A stretch of DNA of 56,996 bases from NCBI GenBank assembly GCA_030550675.1, contig JAUQOW010000002.1, forward strand, positions 1-56,996. The letters are read 5' to 3'. This DNA comes from Chloroflexota bacterium (GTDB lineage Bacteria; Chloroflexota; Chloroflexia; Chloroflexales; Roseiflexaceae). Below, one piece after another: positions 1 to 8,010 of the stretch. Position 1 is the stretch's first letter, and each line of letters opens with the position of its first letter. The position numbers and the translations under genes are program-made. The notes beneath the pieces are model-generated. The model made no database searches and was not told the DNA's origin. It saw only the letters and a list, made by a program, of their open reading frames with translations.

Positions 1-1
1 G

Positions 2-751
2 TACCAGGTTCAATGGTTTGAACGCGCACGTTTTGAGATGCATCCCGAAAATCCTCCGCAATATCGGGTTCTGCTGGGATTGCTGGGGAAAGAAGTTCGC
101 ACATCAGCCGCACAGCCGGCATCGCCCCAGGCGGTAGTTACAGGAGATGCCGCCGTCCTTCGCGAAGGTCCTGGACCAGAGTATGCTAAGGTTGGGCAGT
201 TGGGTCCATCTTCGGAGATCGATGTCATCGGTCAATTCAACAACTGCACCTGGCTTAAGGTGCGCCATCGCACACAACCTCTAACCGGTTGGATTCTCGC
301 TGAGCAGGTGACGCTACAGAAACAGTGTAGCATTATACCTCCGGGAACATTTCGCCCTATGACCGGTATGCTTCAATCGGGACAGCAAAGCGATGGCAGA
401 GGCGAACTGACCGTAGAGAATGGCACAGAACGAGATGGCATCGTTATTCTGACCACGGACGCCGCACCTCAACTGTCCGCTTATATTCGATCGCGCGATT
501 CTCTGACCATTCGGGGCATCACTGATGGTCTGTACCAGATTTACTTCAGCACGGGCTCAGAATGGAATGGCAGGGAGTTCACAGTTAATGCCAGTTATCG
601 CAAATTCAGGGATATGCTCAGGTTTGAGACCAGGGTGAGCGGTGATACGATCACGTACACTACGTGGCGGATAACCCTCCATCCAGTAGCAGGAGGAACG
701 GCTGTCACTGATAACGTCAGCAGAGAGAACTTTCCAGGCTTGGGAAGGTAG
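2..751 (+). CDS. SH3-like domain protein, 5' end outside window
   Basis: The reading frame is open from base 2, so the gene begins upstream of the window; the first ATG (38) is internal. The residues before and after it (WFERARFEMHPENPP, then LLGLLGKE) resemble a segment I associate with secreted Chloroflexota proteins, where it precedes a bacterial SH3-like module. The next part (DAAVLREGPGPEYAKVGQL up to LTGWILAEQV) has the usual SH3_3 pattern: a small-residue/Leu-Arg-xGP start and a closing GW. The C-terminal 130 residues are beta-rich and unrecognised. A secreted or surface role is inferred; the signal peptide would lie outside the window. Confidence 0.7.
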   Translation, partial: YQVQWFERARFEMHPENPPQYRVLLGLLGKEVRTSAAQPASPQAVVTGDAAVLREGPGPEYAKVGQLGPSSEIDVIGQFNNCTWLKVRHRTQPLTGWILAEQVTLQKQCSIIPPGTFRPMTGMLQSGQQSDGRGELTVENGTERDGIVILTTDAAPQLSAYIRSRDSLTIRGITDGLYQIYFSTGSEWNGREFTVNASYRKFRDMLRFETRVSGDTITYTTWRITLHPVAGGTAVTDNVSRENFPGLGR

Positions 752-1158
752 TTGGAGGATCGATTGCACAATACGTCGTAACCCCCTTCTTGCCCCATTT
801 GATCATCCAATGCGGGGAAGGGAGCGATCTCCGCAGCGAGGTTTACCGCATTCTTTTCACACTCCACAACAGACTCGCTTTCCCCTATGACTTTGGTACT
901 ACCAACGACATGCCTGTTTGTCCCCGGTACAGCAGACGTGATGACCCATTTCATTAAGAACAGGTTAGTACTATACTACCGCTCGTAGCGCGTTGTGATA
1001 AACGCCACAATCCCGGAAACACACAGAGTTGTTCTGGCAGACCTGCGTTTTCCGATCTGCGGCCCGTCGGGGGTGACGCTTCGTGCATCATCAACCGATT
1101 GGCCGCAAATGATTCTTGCGGGAACGATCATCAGTGACTTGAAGCGAAAGGAGCAACA
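752..1158. other. Intergenic region with one possible -10 box
   Basis: I see no gene here. A TATACT hexamer at 972-977 on the plus strand could serve as a -10 box for the cluster starting at 1159, but no good -35 lies 16-18 bases upstream, and the leader would be about 175 bases. A clear AAGGAG Shine-Dalgarno precedes the ATG at 1159. Confidence 0.4.
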
Positions 1159-1626
1159 ATGCCGCCTCTTCCGCAAACGGCGCAGCAGCGAGCACAACGC
1201 GCAATCGCGCGGCTCGAAGCCCTCGGCGGCGGCGACGCCCTGCCAGCCGTGCTCACGTCACACGACGCTATCGCCTGCATGGGGCGCGCCTGGTTCCACG
1301 ATCTGCTCCGCAGCGGACGGTTGCCAGGCGTGCAGGTTGTGCCGCAAGGCGTCTGGCGTTGTGATCGGGATACGTTTGTTGAATGGCTGATGGAGGTAAG
1401 CCATGGCGCCACGACAACGATGGACATCGCTGAGCGATCTCGTGCGTCACACCCTGCGACAGCAGGAGTGGCTGTCGCTGCGCGAAGCAGCCGACCTCTA
1501 TCGCGTCACCGACGAGACCATGCTGGCGTGGGTGCGTGCGGGCGCATTCCCGTCCCAAACCATCGACGGGCGAACATGGGTGGCGCGTGCGGATCTCGAA
1601 GCGGCGCTGAGGCGCAAACCGGGTGA
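1159..1626 (+). CDS. Excisionase-type HTH protein, possibly lost its stop
   Basis: Residues about 30-80 have the helix-turn-helix pattern of MerR/excisionase (HTH_17) proteins: a LTSHDAIACMG helix, a LLRSGRLPG turn-recognition segment, then VWRCDRDTFVEWL. The ATG has a strong AAGGAG 5 bases upstream. The protein-like part ends near residue 82 (WLMEV); after that the frame stays open to 1626 but overlaps the next gene by more than 220 bases, and the predicted tail is Arg/Ala-rich like an out-of-frame shadow. The natural stop was probably lost by mutation or a small indel near 1385-1400. First gene of a four-gene cluster ending in a TraD-like ATPase. Probably binds DNA near this element; target unknown. 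Confidence 0.6.
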   Translation: MPPLPQTAQQRAQRAIARLEALGGGDALPAVLTSHDAIACMGRAWFHDLLRSGRLPGVQVVPQGVWRCDRDTFVEWLMEVSHGATTTMDIAERSRASHPATAGVAVAARSSRPLSRHRRDHAGVGACGRIPVPNHRRANMGGACGSRSGAEAQTG

Positions 1627-1645
1627 TCGCAATGACAACGATTGA
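1403..1645 (+). CDS. Second excisionase-type HTH protein
   Basis: This 80-residue protein carries an HTH_17/excisionase-like domain over most of its length: WLSLREAADLYRVTDETMLAWVRAGAFP followed by the wing segment TWVARADLEAALR. The Leu-Ser-x-x-Glu-Ala-Ala start, the Trp in the recognition region and the final Asp-Leu-x-x-Ala-Leu are typical. The ATG follows GGAGG at 1391-1395. It overlaps the preceding HTH frame and its stop overlaps the start of the next gene, so the cluster is translationally coupled. It resembles the HTH upstream rather than a complete phage excisionase with a partner integrase; no integrase lies nearby. Confidence 0.7.
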   Translation: MAPRQRWTSLSDLVRHTLRQQEWLSLREAADLYRVTDETMLAWVRAGAFPSQTIDGRTWVARADLEAALRRKPGDRNDND

Positions 1646-2057
1646 TCGCTGTGATCCTCTGATTAACGCGCTGATGCGCGCCCTGCAATCAGCGCCTGCC
1701 ATGCCTGCGGATTTTGCTGACAACACGGGTTTGTTGAGTCCTTCCACCGCTCCGTTGCCGTCTGAGTCGTCAGCGCTGCCGATGGAACGTCTTGAGGCGA
1801 TTGTCGCGCAACTGGCAAGAGCGCCGACGATCGTAGCAGCCACGCCGCCAGGCGTGACCAGAGGACGCATATCCGCCCTCCTTCCGCCGGAAGAGCGACG
1901 CCATGCCGCCCTGATTATGGAACGACTCGACACGGCTGGCGTGCTCGTCGAGCCGCGTTCCGAAGCCTTGCGCTGGCGCGAACCGCGCCCGTTTCGCAGT
2001 GAAGACATCGACTGGATTATTGCACAGGTTCGGTCGACGCACATGGAGGCGCTATGA
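1632..2057 (+). CDS. Small winged-helix-like protein of the ATPase cluster
   Basis: About 141 residues. The N-terminal half is variable and Ala/Pro-rich; the C-terminal half (TRGRISALLPPEERRHAAL, then MERLDTAGVLVEP) reads like a winged-helix module similar in layout to the DNA-reading C-terminal domain of FtsK-type translocases, though similarity is weak. A GTG at 1623 is an alternative start; the ATG at 1632 gives the more usual short overlap with the upstream gene. The stop overlaps the ATPase start in an ATGA, so the two proteins are probably made in a fixed ratio. It may act as the sequence-reading subunit of the ATPase; this is inference. Confidence 0.6.
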   Translation: MTTIDRCDPLINALMRALQSAPAMPADFADNTGLLSPSTAPLPSESSALPMERLEAIVAQLARAPTIVAATPPGVTRGRISALLPPEERRHAALIMERLDTAGVLVEPRSEALRWREPRPFRSEDIDWIIAQVRSTHMEAL

Positions 2058-4972
2058 GCCGGGGACCAATCCGCAATACAGCGACCAGCCCGCCGCCAGC
2101 GACCCGTCCGCCGCGACCCGACCTGCCGCTGAACATTGTGCGCATGCTGGCGTTTGCCTGCATTGCGCTGGCGTTCGCCCGTCCGCTGGCGCTGCCGCTG
2201 CTTGCAGCATTCCCGCCAGCGTCGCTTTCCGCGCTTCGCCTGATGAACGATCCGACTGTCGCTTTGCCGGCATTGCTGCACTACGTGTTTGAACCATCGA
2301 TCTTTCGGGCGATCGTCATTGGCGCACTGGCAGCGCTGTGTATTCTGCTGGGTGAACTCTTGTTCGCCCTGGCAACAGCGATCCTGTCACATCATATGGC
2401 GCAGCGCGCAATGCGTTCTCCGTTCTGTTTGCGGCTTCGCCCGACCCATCACGCCTCAGAACACACCGGACCTGTTGCAAAACCCGGCGCCCTTATGCGG
2501 CTGATCCATGGAGGCACGGCGTCGCGTTCGTGGATGCATGCCGCACCACGGTACACCCTGCTGGTCAGCGGCGCGCCAGACCTGCCCGCTGAACTGGGGG
2601 CGTTGATCACGGGTGCGCCCACGGAGCGCCAGCGCGTAATGACCGTGCTGGATGGCGCGGTGCGCAGCAGCGCGCCCGGTACGCTGATCAGCGTCGCCGA
2701 TGATCCGCTGCTGGCTGCGGCGACGCCGGGGCGCTGGATCGCCTGGCAGCGCTTCGGGCTGGCGCTCGCGCCAGCCTACCCGCTCCACGCGCCAACGGTC
2801 GCTGTCGAGACCGAACTGGCTGGCGTATTGCTGGCAGCGGTACGCCCGTATGCGAGCGTGGCGCATGCCGGGCTGGAGGTGGCGCTGCGCCCTCAGGCGG
2901 GGCGGGCGCTGGGTCGGCAGTGGCGGGCGCGCGCGACGGCGCTGAAACTGGCGCTCGAACAGCGCCAGGACTATGCGCTGGCGCCGGATATTGCCGCAAT
3001 CGAGGCGAAACTGGGCGATGCGGCGTTCGAGGCGACCATTGTGGCGACCGCAGTCGCCGACCATCTCGACGACGCCATCGCTGCGCTGCACGCCATCGGC
3101 GATGCGCTTGGCGCCTTTCAGCAGCGCACCGCTAGTCGGCTGCAGCGCCTCGTCCCGTGCAGTCGCATCCTGGCGCACCAGATCTCCGCAGAGAACGCAG
3201 CGAATATCGTCACTCGCCTGCGCACGCCGCTCATTGCGCCGCCGCTAGCGATCCTGTTGCCATTTCGCCTCTGGCGCGGACCAGATATTCTGACTGCGGG
3301 AGAACTCGGCTATCTCTGGAACCCGTCCTCTTCGCCAGCGAGCGGACTGGTGCGCAGCGATCCGTGCCGTCGAATCCCTGCGCCGCCGCACGCATTCTGC
3401 GACAGCGACCCGGAACGGATTGTGGTAGGGTATGCAACCCATACCGATGGACATAGCGCGCCGGTTGGACCGACGTTGCGCGATCTGCGCCAGATTTTGC
3501 ACCTGACTGCCGGCATGGGCGCCGGAAAGAGTCGTCTGCTGGCGAATCTGTGTCATCAGCTTATACCGCACGGATTTATGCTCATCGACGGCAAGGGCGA
3601 CGACCGGGGCGGCAGTCTGGTGGATACGGTGCGTCGGCTCATCCCGCTGGCGGATGAAGGGCGCCTGATCCTGCTCGATCCGCTCGATACCGCCTGGCCC
3701 ATCGGATTGAACCCGCTGGCGGGGGTGGATGCCGCGCAGCCGGGCGGCGCCGACCTGGCGTTAGGGCAGATTCTGGCCACCTTTGCGCGTATCGACCCCG
3801 GAACGTGGGAACGGTCGCCTGGTATGCAGCAGTTCGCGCGGATGGCAGCGTTGCTGGCGCTGGAAGGCGAAGCGCACCCCACGCTGGCGCACGTCAAACA
3901 GGCGTTGCTCGACGAGGCGTACCGCGAGGAACTGCTTCGATCAACGCGCAATATCGAGGTTGCCAGCTTCTGGCGCGAAACATACCCGCGCCTGGGGGAA
4001 GGGCAGCGATCCAGTTGCGATGCGCTGTTGCGCCGGTTCGACGCGCTGTTGACCCCTGAAATAACGCGCTACCTGGTAGCGCAGGCGCAGCCGACGCTCG
4101 ATCTGGCGCGGATGATAGCCGACCGCATGATCGTCCTCGTGCCATTGCCCGATGTGGTGCTGGGCGGACTGGCGGGGGCTGTCGGGATGCTGATCGCCCA
4201 GGCATTCGTGCGCGCCGCATTCAGCCGGAGCGGTGGCGACCAGACCCGCCACGACTATCCGCTGGTCATCGACGAATTGCAGGTGCTCATCGGCAACAGC
4301 GACACAACCGACATGGCAACCGCCATTACGCGCCTGCGGTCGCTGGGCATTCCCGCAATCTATGCCCATCAGGCGCTGGCGCAGTTGGGCGACCTGCGCG
4401 ACCTGATGCTGATCAACGCCGGCAACCGGATCATGCTGCAAACCCAGGAACCTGATGCCAGCGTGTATGCGCGCGCTTATGCCGCGAGCGGTCTCACCGC
4501 CGCCGACCTGAGCGGACAACCGCCAAACGATCACCAGTACGCTGTTCTGCGTTGTCGCGGCGCGGTTGCAGGACCGTTCTCGATGCAACCGCTTCCCTGG
4601 CCCATCGTTCAGGAAGAACCTCCGCCATCCTACGCCGGACCTGAGTGGCGCGACGTTCTTCCCGAAGACAGCGACCCGGCGGATCGCTGGATCGTTCAGG
4701 TCGTGTACGAAGCTGGCAACAGTGTGCACGCCGCACACGAACTGGCGCGCCTCGATGATGCAGACTGGCGCCGGCTATTGCGTCGCTGGGAGTGCATCAG
4801 GCATCGCCAGCGCCAACACATCCTGGAGCATCCCGGCTGCATTTCCGACCGGCAGGAACGTCAGCGCTGGCTTTCGCGTCTGTATGCGGCGCGTCCGCGA
4901 GTGCTGGCGGCGGCTGAGTACCTGCGCGGGCGTCAAAAAAGATCGCATCAGAAAGCCTTAAACACGAGTTGA
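2054..4972 (+). CDS. Membrane-anchored TraD/VirD4-like DNA-translocating ATPase
   Basis: A 972-residue P-loop ATPase of the HerA/FtsK/VirD4 superfamily. Two hydrophobic segments near residues 23-60 and 88-118 would anchor it in the membrane, as in TraD/VirD4 coupling proteins. Walker A is GMGAGKSR at about residue 487, followed by a strand ending LIDGKGDD; Walker B is LVIDELQVL near residue 737. A TraM-recognition-like region follows (LGIPAIYAHQALAQL, NRIMLQTQEPDA). The start overlaps the previous gene by ATGA. Neighbours are two excisionase-like HTH proteins and a winged-helix-like protein, but there is no relaxase, VirB4 or pilus gene in view, so a complete conjugation system is not supported. 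It could be the pump of a plasmid- or ICE-derived locus, or a domesticated translocase. Confidence 0.75.
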   Translation: MSRGPIRNTATSPPPATRPPRPDLPLNIVRMLAFACIALAFARPLALPLLAAFPPASLSALRLMNDPTVALPALLHYVFEPSIFRAIVIGALAALCILLGELLFALATAILSHHMAQRAMRSPFCLRLRPTHHASEHTGPVAKPGALMRLIHGGTASRSWMHAAPRYTLLVSGAPDLPAELGALITGAPTERQRVMTVLDGAVRSSAPGTLISVADDPLLAAATPGRWIAWQRFGLALAPAYPLHAPTVAVETELAGVLLAAVRPYASVAHAGLEVALRPQAGRALGRQWRARATALKLALEQRQDYALAPDIAAIEAKLGDAAFEATIVATAVADHLDDAIAALHAIGDALGAFQQRTASRLQRLVPCSRILAHQISAENAANIVTRLRTPLIAPPLAILLPFRLWRGPDILTAGELGYLWNPSSSPASGLVRSDPCRRIPAPPHAFCDSDPERIVVGYATHTDGHSAPVGPTLRDLRQILHLTAGMGAGKSRLLANLCHQLIPHGFMLIDGKGDDRGGSLVDTVRRLIPLADEGRLILLDPLDTAWPIGLNPLAGVDAAQPGGADLALGQILATFARIDPGTWERSPGMQQFARMAALLALEGEAHPTLAHVKQALLDEAYREELLRSTRNIEVASFWRETYPRLGEGQRSSCDALLRRFDALLTPEITRYLVAQAQPTLDLARMIADRMIVLVPLPDVVLGGLAGAVGMLIAQAFVRAAFSRSGGDQTRHDYPLVIDELQVLIGNSDTTDMATAITRLRSLGIPAIYAHQALAQLGDLRDLMLINAGNRIMLQTQEPDASVYARAYAASGLTAADLSGQPPNDHQYAVLRCRGAVAGPFSMQPLPWPIVQEEPPPSYAGPEWRDVLPEDSDPADRWIVQVVYEAGNSVHAAHELARLDDADWRRLLRRWECIRHRQRQHILEHPGCISDRQERQRWLSRLYAARPRVLAAAEYLRGRQKRSHQKALNTS

Positions 4973-5089
4973 AAACGTTCAATGGCATTTCACGGCGTCC
5001 TGATGAGGAAACATACTTGACAAACGCTGTATACTGCGTATTGAAGAGGAAAAGTCACGTGACGACTTGACGGAAAGGATAGAAGCAGT

Positions 5090-5368
5090 ATGCAGAAAAC
5101 CGACTTCATCAAGGCGGTCGCTGAGCGAGCGAACCGGTCGCAGAAGGAGACGAAGGAAATCGTCGATGCGGCGCTGGAAGTCATCACCGAGGCGTTGAAG
5201 CGCGGTGAGAAAGTCACGCTGACCGGCTTCGGAACGTTCGAGGTGCGGCAGCGCCAGGCGCGTGAGGGGGTGAATCCGCAAACCCGCACAAAGATCCATA
5301 TTCCGGCGACCCGAACCCCCGGCTTCAGCGCCAGCAGCACGTTGAAAAACGCCGTAAAGGAAGGCTGA
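5090..5368 (+). CDS. hup: HU-family nucleoid protein
   Basis: A 92-residue HU/IHF-family DNA-bending protein. It starts MQKTDFIKAVAE and carries the signature VTLTGFGTFEVRQRQAREGVNPQT, including the Gly-Phe-Gly-x-Phe core and the arm that enters the minor groove, and ends with the usual helix (STLKNAVKEG). Length is normal for HU. The ATG follows GAAAGGATAG. Upstream there is TTGACA at 5017-5022 and TATACT at 5030-5035, only 7 bases apart, so they cannot be one sigma-70 promoter; TTGACA with TATTGA at 5039 (16-base spacer) is possible. A hairpin terminator follows the gene, which is therefore likely monocistronic. Confidence 0.95.
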   Translation: MQKTDFIKAVAERANRSQKETKEIVDAALEVITEALKRGEKVTLTGFGTFEVRQRQAREGVNPQTRTKIHIPATRTPGFSASSTLKNAVKEG

Positions 5369-5393
5369 GGTTCGGACCATCCGGAAGCGCCTT

Positions 5394-5422
5394 ATGCGTC
5401 AGCGATCGTCTCGCTGACGCAT
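5394..5422 (+). terminator. Hairpin terminator after hup
   Basis: Perfect 12-bp inverted repeat ATGCGTCAGCGA / TCGCTGACGCAT (5394-5405 and 5411-5422) with a 5-base loop, followed by TTTAT. It lies 26 bases after the hup stop codon. The short T run makes it a moderate rho-independent terminator. Confidence 0.8.
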
Positions 5423-5542
5423 TTTATCAACATAGCGCCATCTGTCTACTCAACGGCGTCAGCGTATGAAGAAAAAGGCGTTGCCTTAAGGTATACTGTG
5501 CGTACATCTGTTCATAGCCAGCGTGTGTTCAAGAGACAGGTA

Positions 5543-6937
5543 ATGGCGACTCAGCTTTCGCTCAATTTTGACGTTCCAGGCGCACAATCGGATGCCACGC
5601 TCTTACGTGACCCGGCATTTGAGCAAAACAAACAGGACGCGATCCATCGTTGGGTTCCGTGGATTGCTGGTTTCTCGGCAGGTTTCGTCGGCGATGCCCT
5701 CCAGCATTATCTTCCTGATCCTGGTCGACGAGATATTCACGTGCTGGACCCATTCGCCGGAGTCGGCACAACGCTCGTAGAAAGTCTTCGGCGCGGGTAT
5801 AACGTGACAGGCATTGAGCTTAACCCTTTTGCTGCGCTTGCCGCGCGAGTCAAATGTTCGGCGTTTACTCGTGATCCTGGAAAATTGCTTTCCGCGATCG
5901 TATCATTCGAGCGCCAGGCCAGGGAACGAACAGATCCTATCGATAAAGCATTTGAGCGCGGAGATGATGTTTTTCAATGCACACCTGCGCCCAAATCTCG
6001 TCCACCGGCTGCTTTTCGTTCACGCACGCCATTTTTCAGCCCGGCTGTTGAGCAGAAGGTCTTGCACTGTCTCGATCTCATCAATGAGGTTGCTGATCCT
6101 CACATCAGGGAACTCATGTCGCTCGCTCTGGGATCAATTCTGGTTCAGGTGTCCAACTACTCGTATGAGCCGAGTCTTGGATCGAGAGCCGCAGCTGGTA
6201 AGACGAACGTGCTCAATGCCGATGTTGTAAGCCTTCTTTCGGCCAGGCTTTATATGATGTATCACGATGTGATCGTCTACCGTGACGAGATGATGCAATG
6301 GACGCCTCTTCCTTCGTCTCGAGTTATTGAGGGCGACGCGCGGTTGATGCTCCAGACGGTGGAGGAGGATTCCATCGATATTGTCATTACATCGCCGCCG
6401 TACCTCAATAACTATCACTATGTGCGCAATACGCGCCCTCATTTGTTCTGGTTAAACTTTGTCTCAAAACCATCTGATTTGAAGCGCCTAGAAAGGTCAA
6501 ACTTCGGCAAATACTGGCAGACTGTTCGCGGCGCTGAACCCTCGAAACTTCAATTCAATTTTCCCTATTTGAAGCAAATAATAGACGAAATTGCAGTAAA
6601 GAATCCTCAAAAGCATGTTTATGGAGGAAAAGGTTGGGCAAATTACGCGATAGAATACTTTAATGACTGCTATACTTTGTGCCAGAATTTTTATCGCACT
6701 CTCAGGAAAGGTGCTCTTGCCATCATCGTTCTAGGTAATTCCATTATTCAGGGGGTCAATGTCCCCACCGATCTATTGTTCGGGCATATAGGCGAGTTAT
6801 GTCACCTGAAACTCGACGAAATCCACATATTACGAAAAAAGCGAGTAGGCAATAGTATCATCAACTCTTCAATTCGCAATGGCGGGTCTTATGAAATTTC
6901 ACTCTATGAAGCGGCTGTTATTCTCCGAAAGGACTAG
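5543..6937 (+). CDS. DNA amino-methyltransferase (N4-C or N6-A) of an R-M system
   Basis: S-adenosylmethionine-dependent methyltransferase, about 464 residues. Motif I, DPFAGVGTT, is near residue 69 and the catalytic motif IV, TSPPY, near residue 283. TSPPY rather than a PC motif means it modifies an exocyclic amino group, more often N4-cytosine for [ST]PPY. About 200 residues separate motif I from motif IV and probably contain the target-recognition region. I chose the ATG at 5543 (GACAGG upstream); an in-frame GTG at 5498 abuts a TATACT box and is unlikely. It precedes the endonuclease gene by 20 bases. Base composition is clearly more AT-rich than the flanks, suggesting horizontal transfer. 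Confidence 0.85.
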   Translation: MATQLSLNFDVPGAQSDATLLRDPAFEQNKQDAIHRWVPWIAGFSAGFVGDALQHYLPDPGRRDIHVLDPFAGVGTTLVESLRRGYNVTGIELNPFAALAARVKCSAFTRDPGKLLSAIVSFERQARERTDPIDKAFERGDDVFQCTPAPKSRPPAAFRSRTPFFSPAVEQKVLHCLDLINEVADPHIRELMSLALGSILVQVSNYSYEPSLGSRAAAGKTNVLNADVVSLLSARLYMMYHDVIVYRDEMMQWTPLPSSRVIEGDARLMLQTVEEDSIDIVITSPPYLNNYHYVRNTRPHLFWLNFVSKPSDLKRLERSNFGKYWQTVRGAEPSKLQFNFPYLKQIIDEIAVKNPQKHVYGGKGWANYAIEYFNDCYTLCQNFYRTLRKGALAIIVLGNSIIQGVNVPTDLLFGHIGELCHLKLDEIHILRKKRVGNSIINSSIRNGGSYEISLYEAAVILRKD

Positions 6938-6957
6938 ATCGACCATTACAGAAATAT

Positions 6958-7572
6958 ATGAAACCATTCAATCCTTTGGACAAAAAGAACCTTGGAATAA
7001 GCGTAGCACAAGCGCTCCTATCGCAAAGCCTTCAACCCTTGCCACCTGAACAGAAATTCGAGGGCGCTGGAATATATGCTCTCTACTACGCTGGAGAGCA
7101 TGATTTATACAAACCTCTCCGTATACGGGGAGACGATGACACAGAAACAAGCCCAATCTATGTAGGAAAAGCCGTTCCTGCGAGCGCGAGGGCGGGCAGA
7201 TTTGGATTGGACACGCCGCCAGGCGCAGTGTTGTTCAACAGGCTGAGAGAACACGCCGAGTCTATAAAGCAAGCATCTGATCTCAAACTGGATGATTTCA
7301 GATGCAGATTTCTGGTCGTCGATGACATCTGGATTCCATTGGGCGAGACGCTGCTTGTTGAACAGTTTCAACCGATATGGAACAGTATTGTACCCGGCTT
7401 CGGAAATCATGATCCCGGCAAAGGCAGGTATAACCAGCAGCGCTCTGCGTGGGACACGTTGCATCCCGGTCGCCTATGGGCGGCAAGGTTGCAAGATTGC
7501 CCAAAAACGCGCGAGCAAATTGCTGAAGAGGTGCGCCAGGCGCTCAAAACCATCACAGACTCGCGCCCTTGA
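6958..7572 (+). CDS. Eco29kI-family GIY-YIG restriction endonuclease
   Basis: A 204-residue protein that matches the Eco29kI family (type II, GIY-YIG nuclease fold; the prototype cuts CCGCGG). Visible signatures are GIYALYYAG near residue 38, PIYVGKA near 67, the LREHAESI segment with Arg and His, DDIWIPLGETLLVEQF with the metal-binding Glu, WNSIVPGFGNHDPGKGR and DTLHPGRLWA. These cover the known catalytic Tyr, Tyr, Arg, His and Glu positions. It shares the AT-rich character of the methyltransferase upstream and is presumably co-transcribed with it. The target site cannot be read from sequence alone; CCGCGG is a hypothesis only. Confidence 0.88.
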   Translation: MKPFNPLDKKNLGISVAQALLSQSLQPLPPEQKFEGAGIYALYYAGEHDLYKPLRIRGDDDTETSPIYVGKAVPASARAGRFGLDTPPGAVLFNRLREHAESIKQASDLKLDDFRCRFLVVDDIWIPLGETLLVEQFQPIWNSIVPGFGNHDPGKGRYNQQRSAWDTLHPGRLWAARLQDCPKTREQIAEEVRQALKTITDSRP

Positions 7573-7921
7573 TCCCATCACCCGTACCATCCAGCATTCA
7601 GCGCCTGACTTCAACCCTCCTGCCTTCCACCTGCAACTATTCGCGCCTCGCGCCTATCGTCCAGGGTCCAGGCATGAATTGTCAGGCGGCAAGAAAGCGC
7701 ATCCCTGCCGCGCCTTGACTGGCGACTGAAGTCACGCCGGGCAGGCGTTCCGCCGGACGTCCACCTGCGCGGTTCGGCATGCTCACCGTGAGTGGACGCC
7801 GCCGTTCCCGTCCGCGCAGGCAGACAGCTAGCCACAGGTCCATCAGGGGCGATTTTAATCGCTGGCAGCCGGAGCGTCGTTTCATGACAACTCTTGCCGG
7901 CGCCCTATCGCCCATTGCGCC
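7573..7921. other. Non-coding spacer downstream of the R-M genes
   Basis: About 350 bases without a supportable gene. It contains short inverted repeats such as GCGAT-TTTA-ATCGC but no convincing terminator. It separates the R-M pair from the TRAP solute-binding gene. Confidence 0.4.
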
Positions 7922-7950
7922 TTGCGCATCTAAACGTTATCAAGTATACT
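7922..7950 (+). promoter_or_regulatory. Sigma-70-type promoter of the TRAP binding-protein gene
   Basis: TTGCGC at 7922-7927 and TATACT at 7945-7950 are separated by exactly 17 bases. Transcription would start near 7957, leaving a leader of about 55 bases to the ATG at 8011, which is preceded by GAGGAG. Confidence 0.7.
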
Positions 7951-8010
7951 TCTTACATCCCCCTTTGTGGTTATAACAGATGGTTCTGAAGCAGAGGAGC
8001 ATCAAACACC

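Noticed and set aside
1159-4972. Complete conjugative element
   Set aside because: No relaxase, VirB4, pilus, integrase or att repeats were found beside the TraD-like ATPase.
5017-5035. TTGACA followed by TATACT as one hup promoter
   Set aside because: The spacer is only 7 bases, far from the 16-18 needed by sigma-70; the two boxes cannot belong to the same promoter.
7573-8010. Additional gene between the R-M pair and dctP
   Set aside because: Short frames there have no start context or domain and lie over the dctP promoter.
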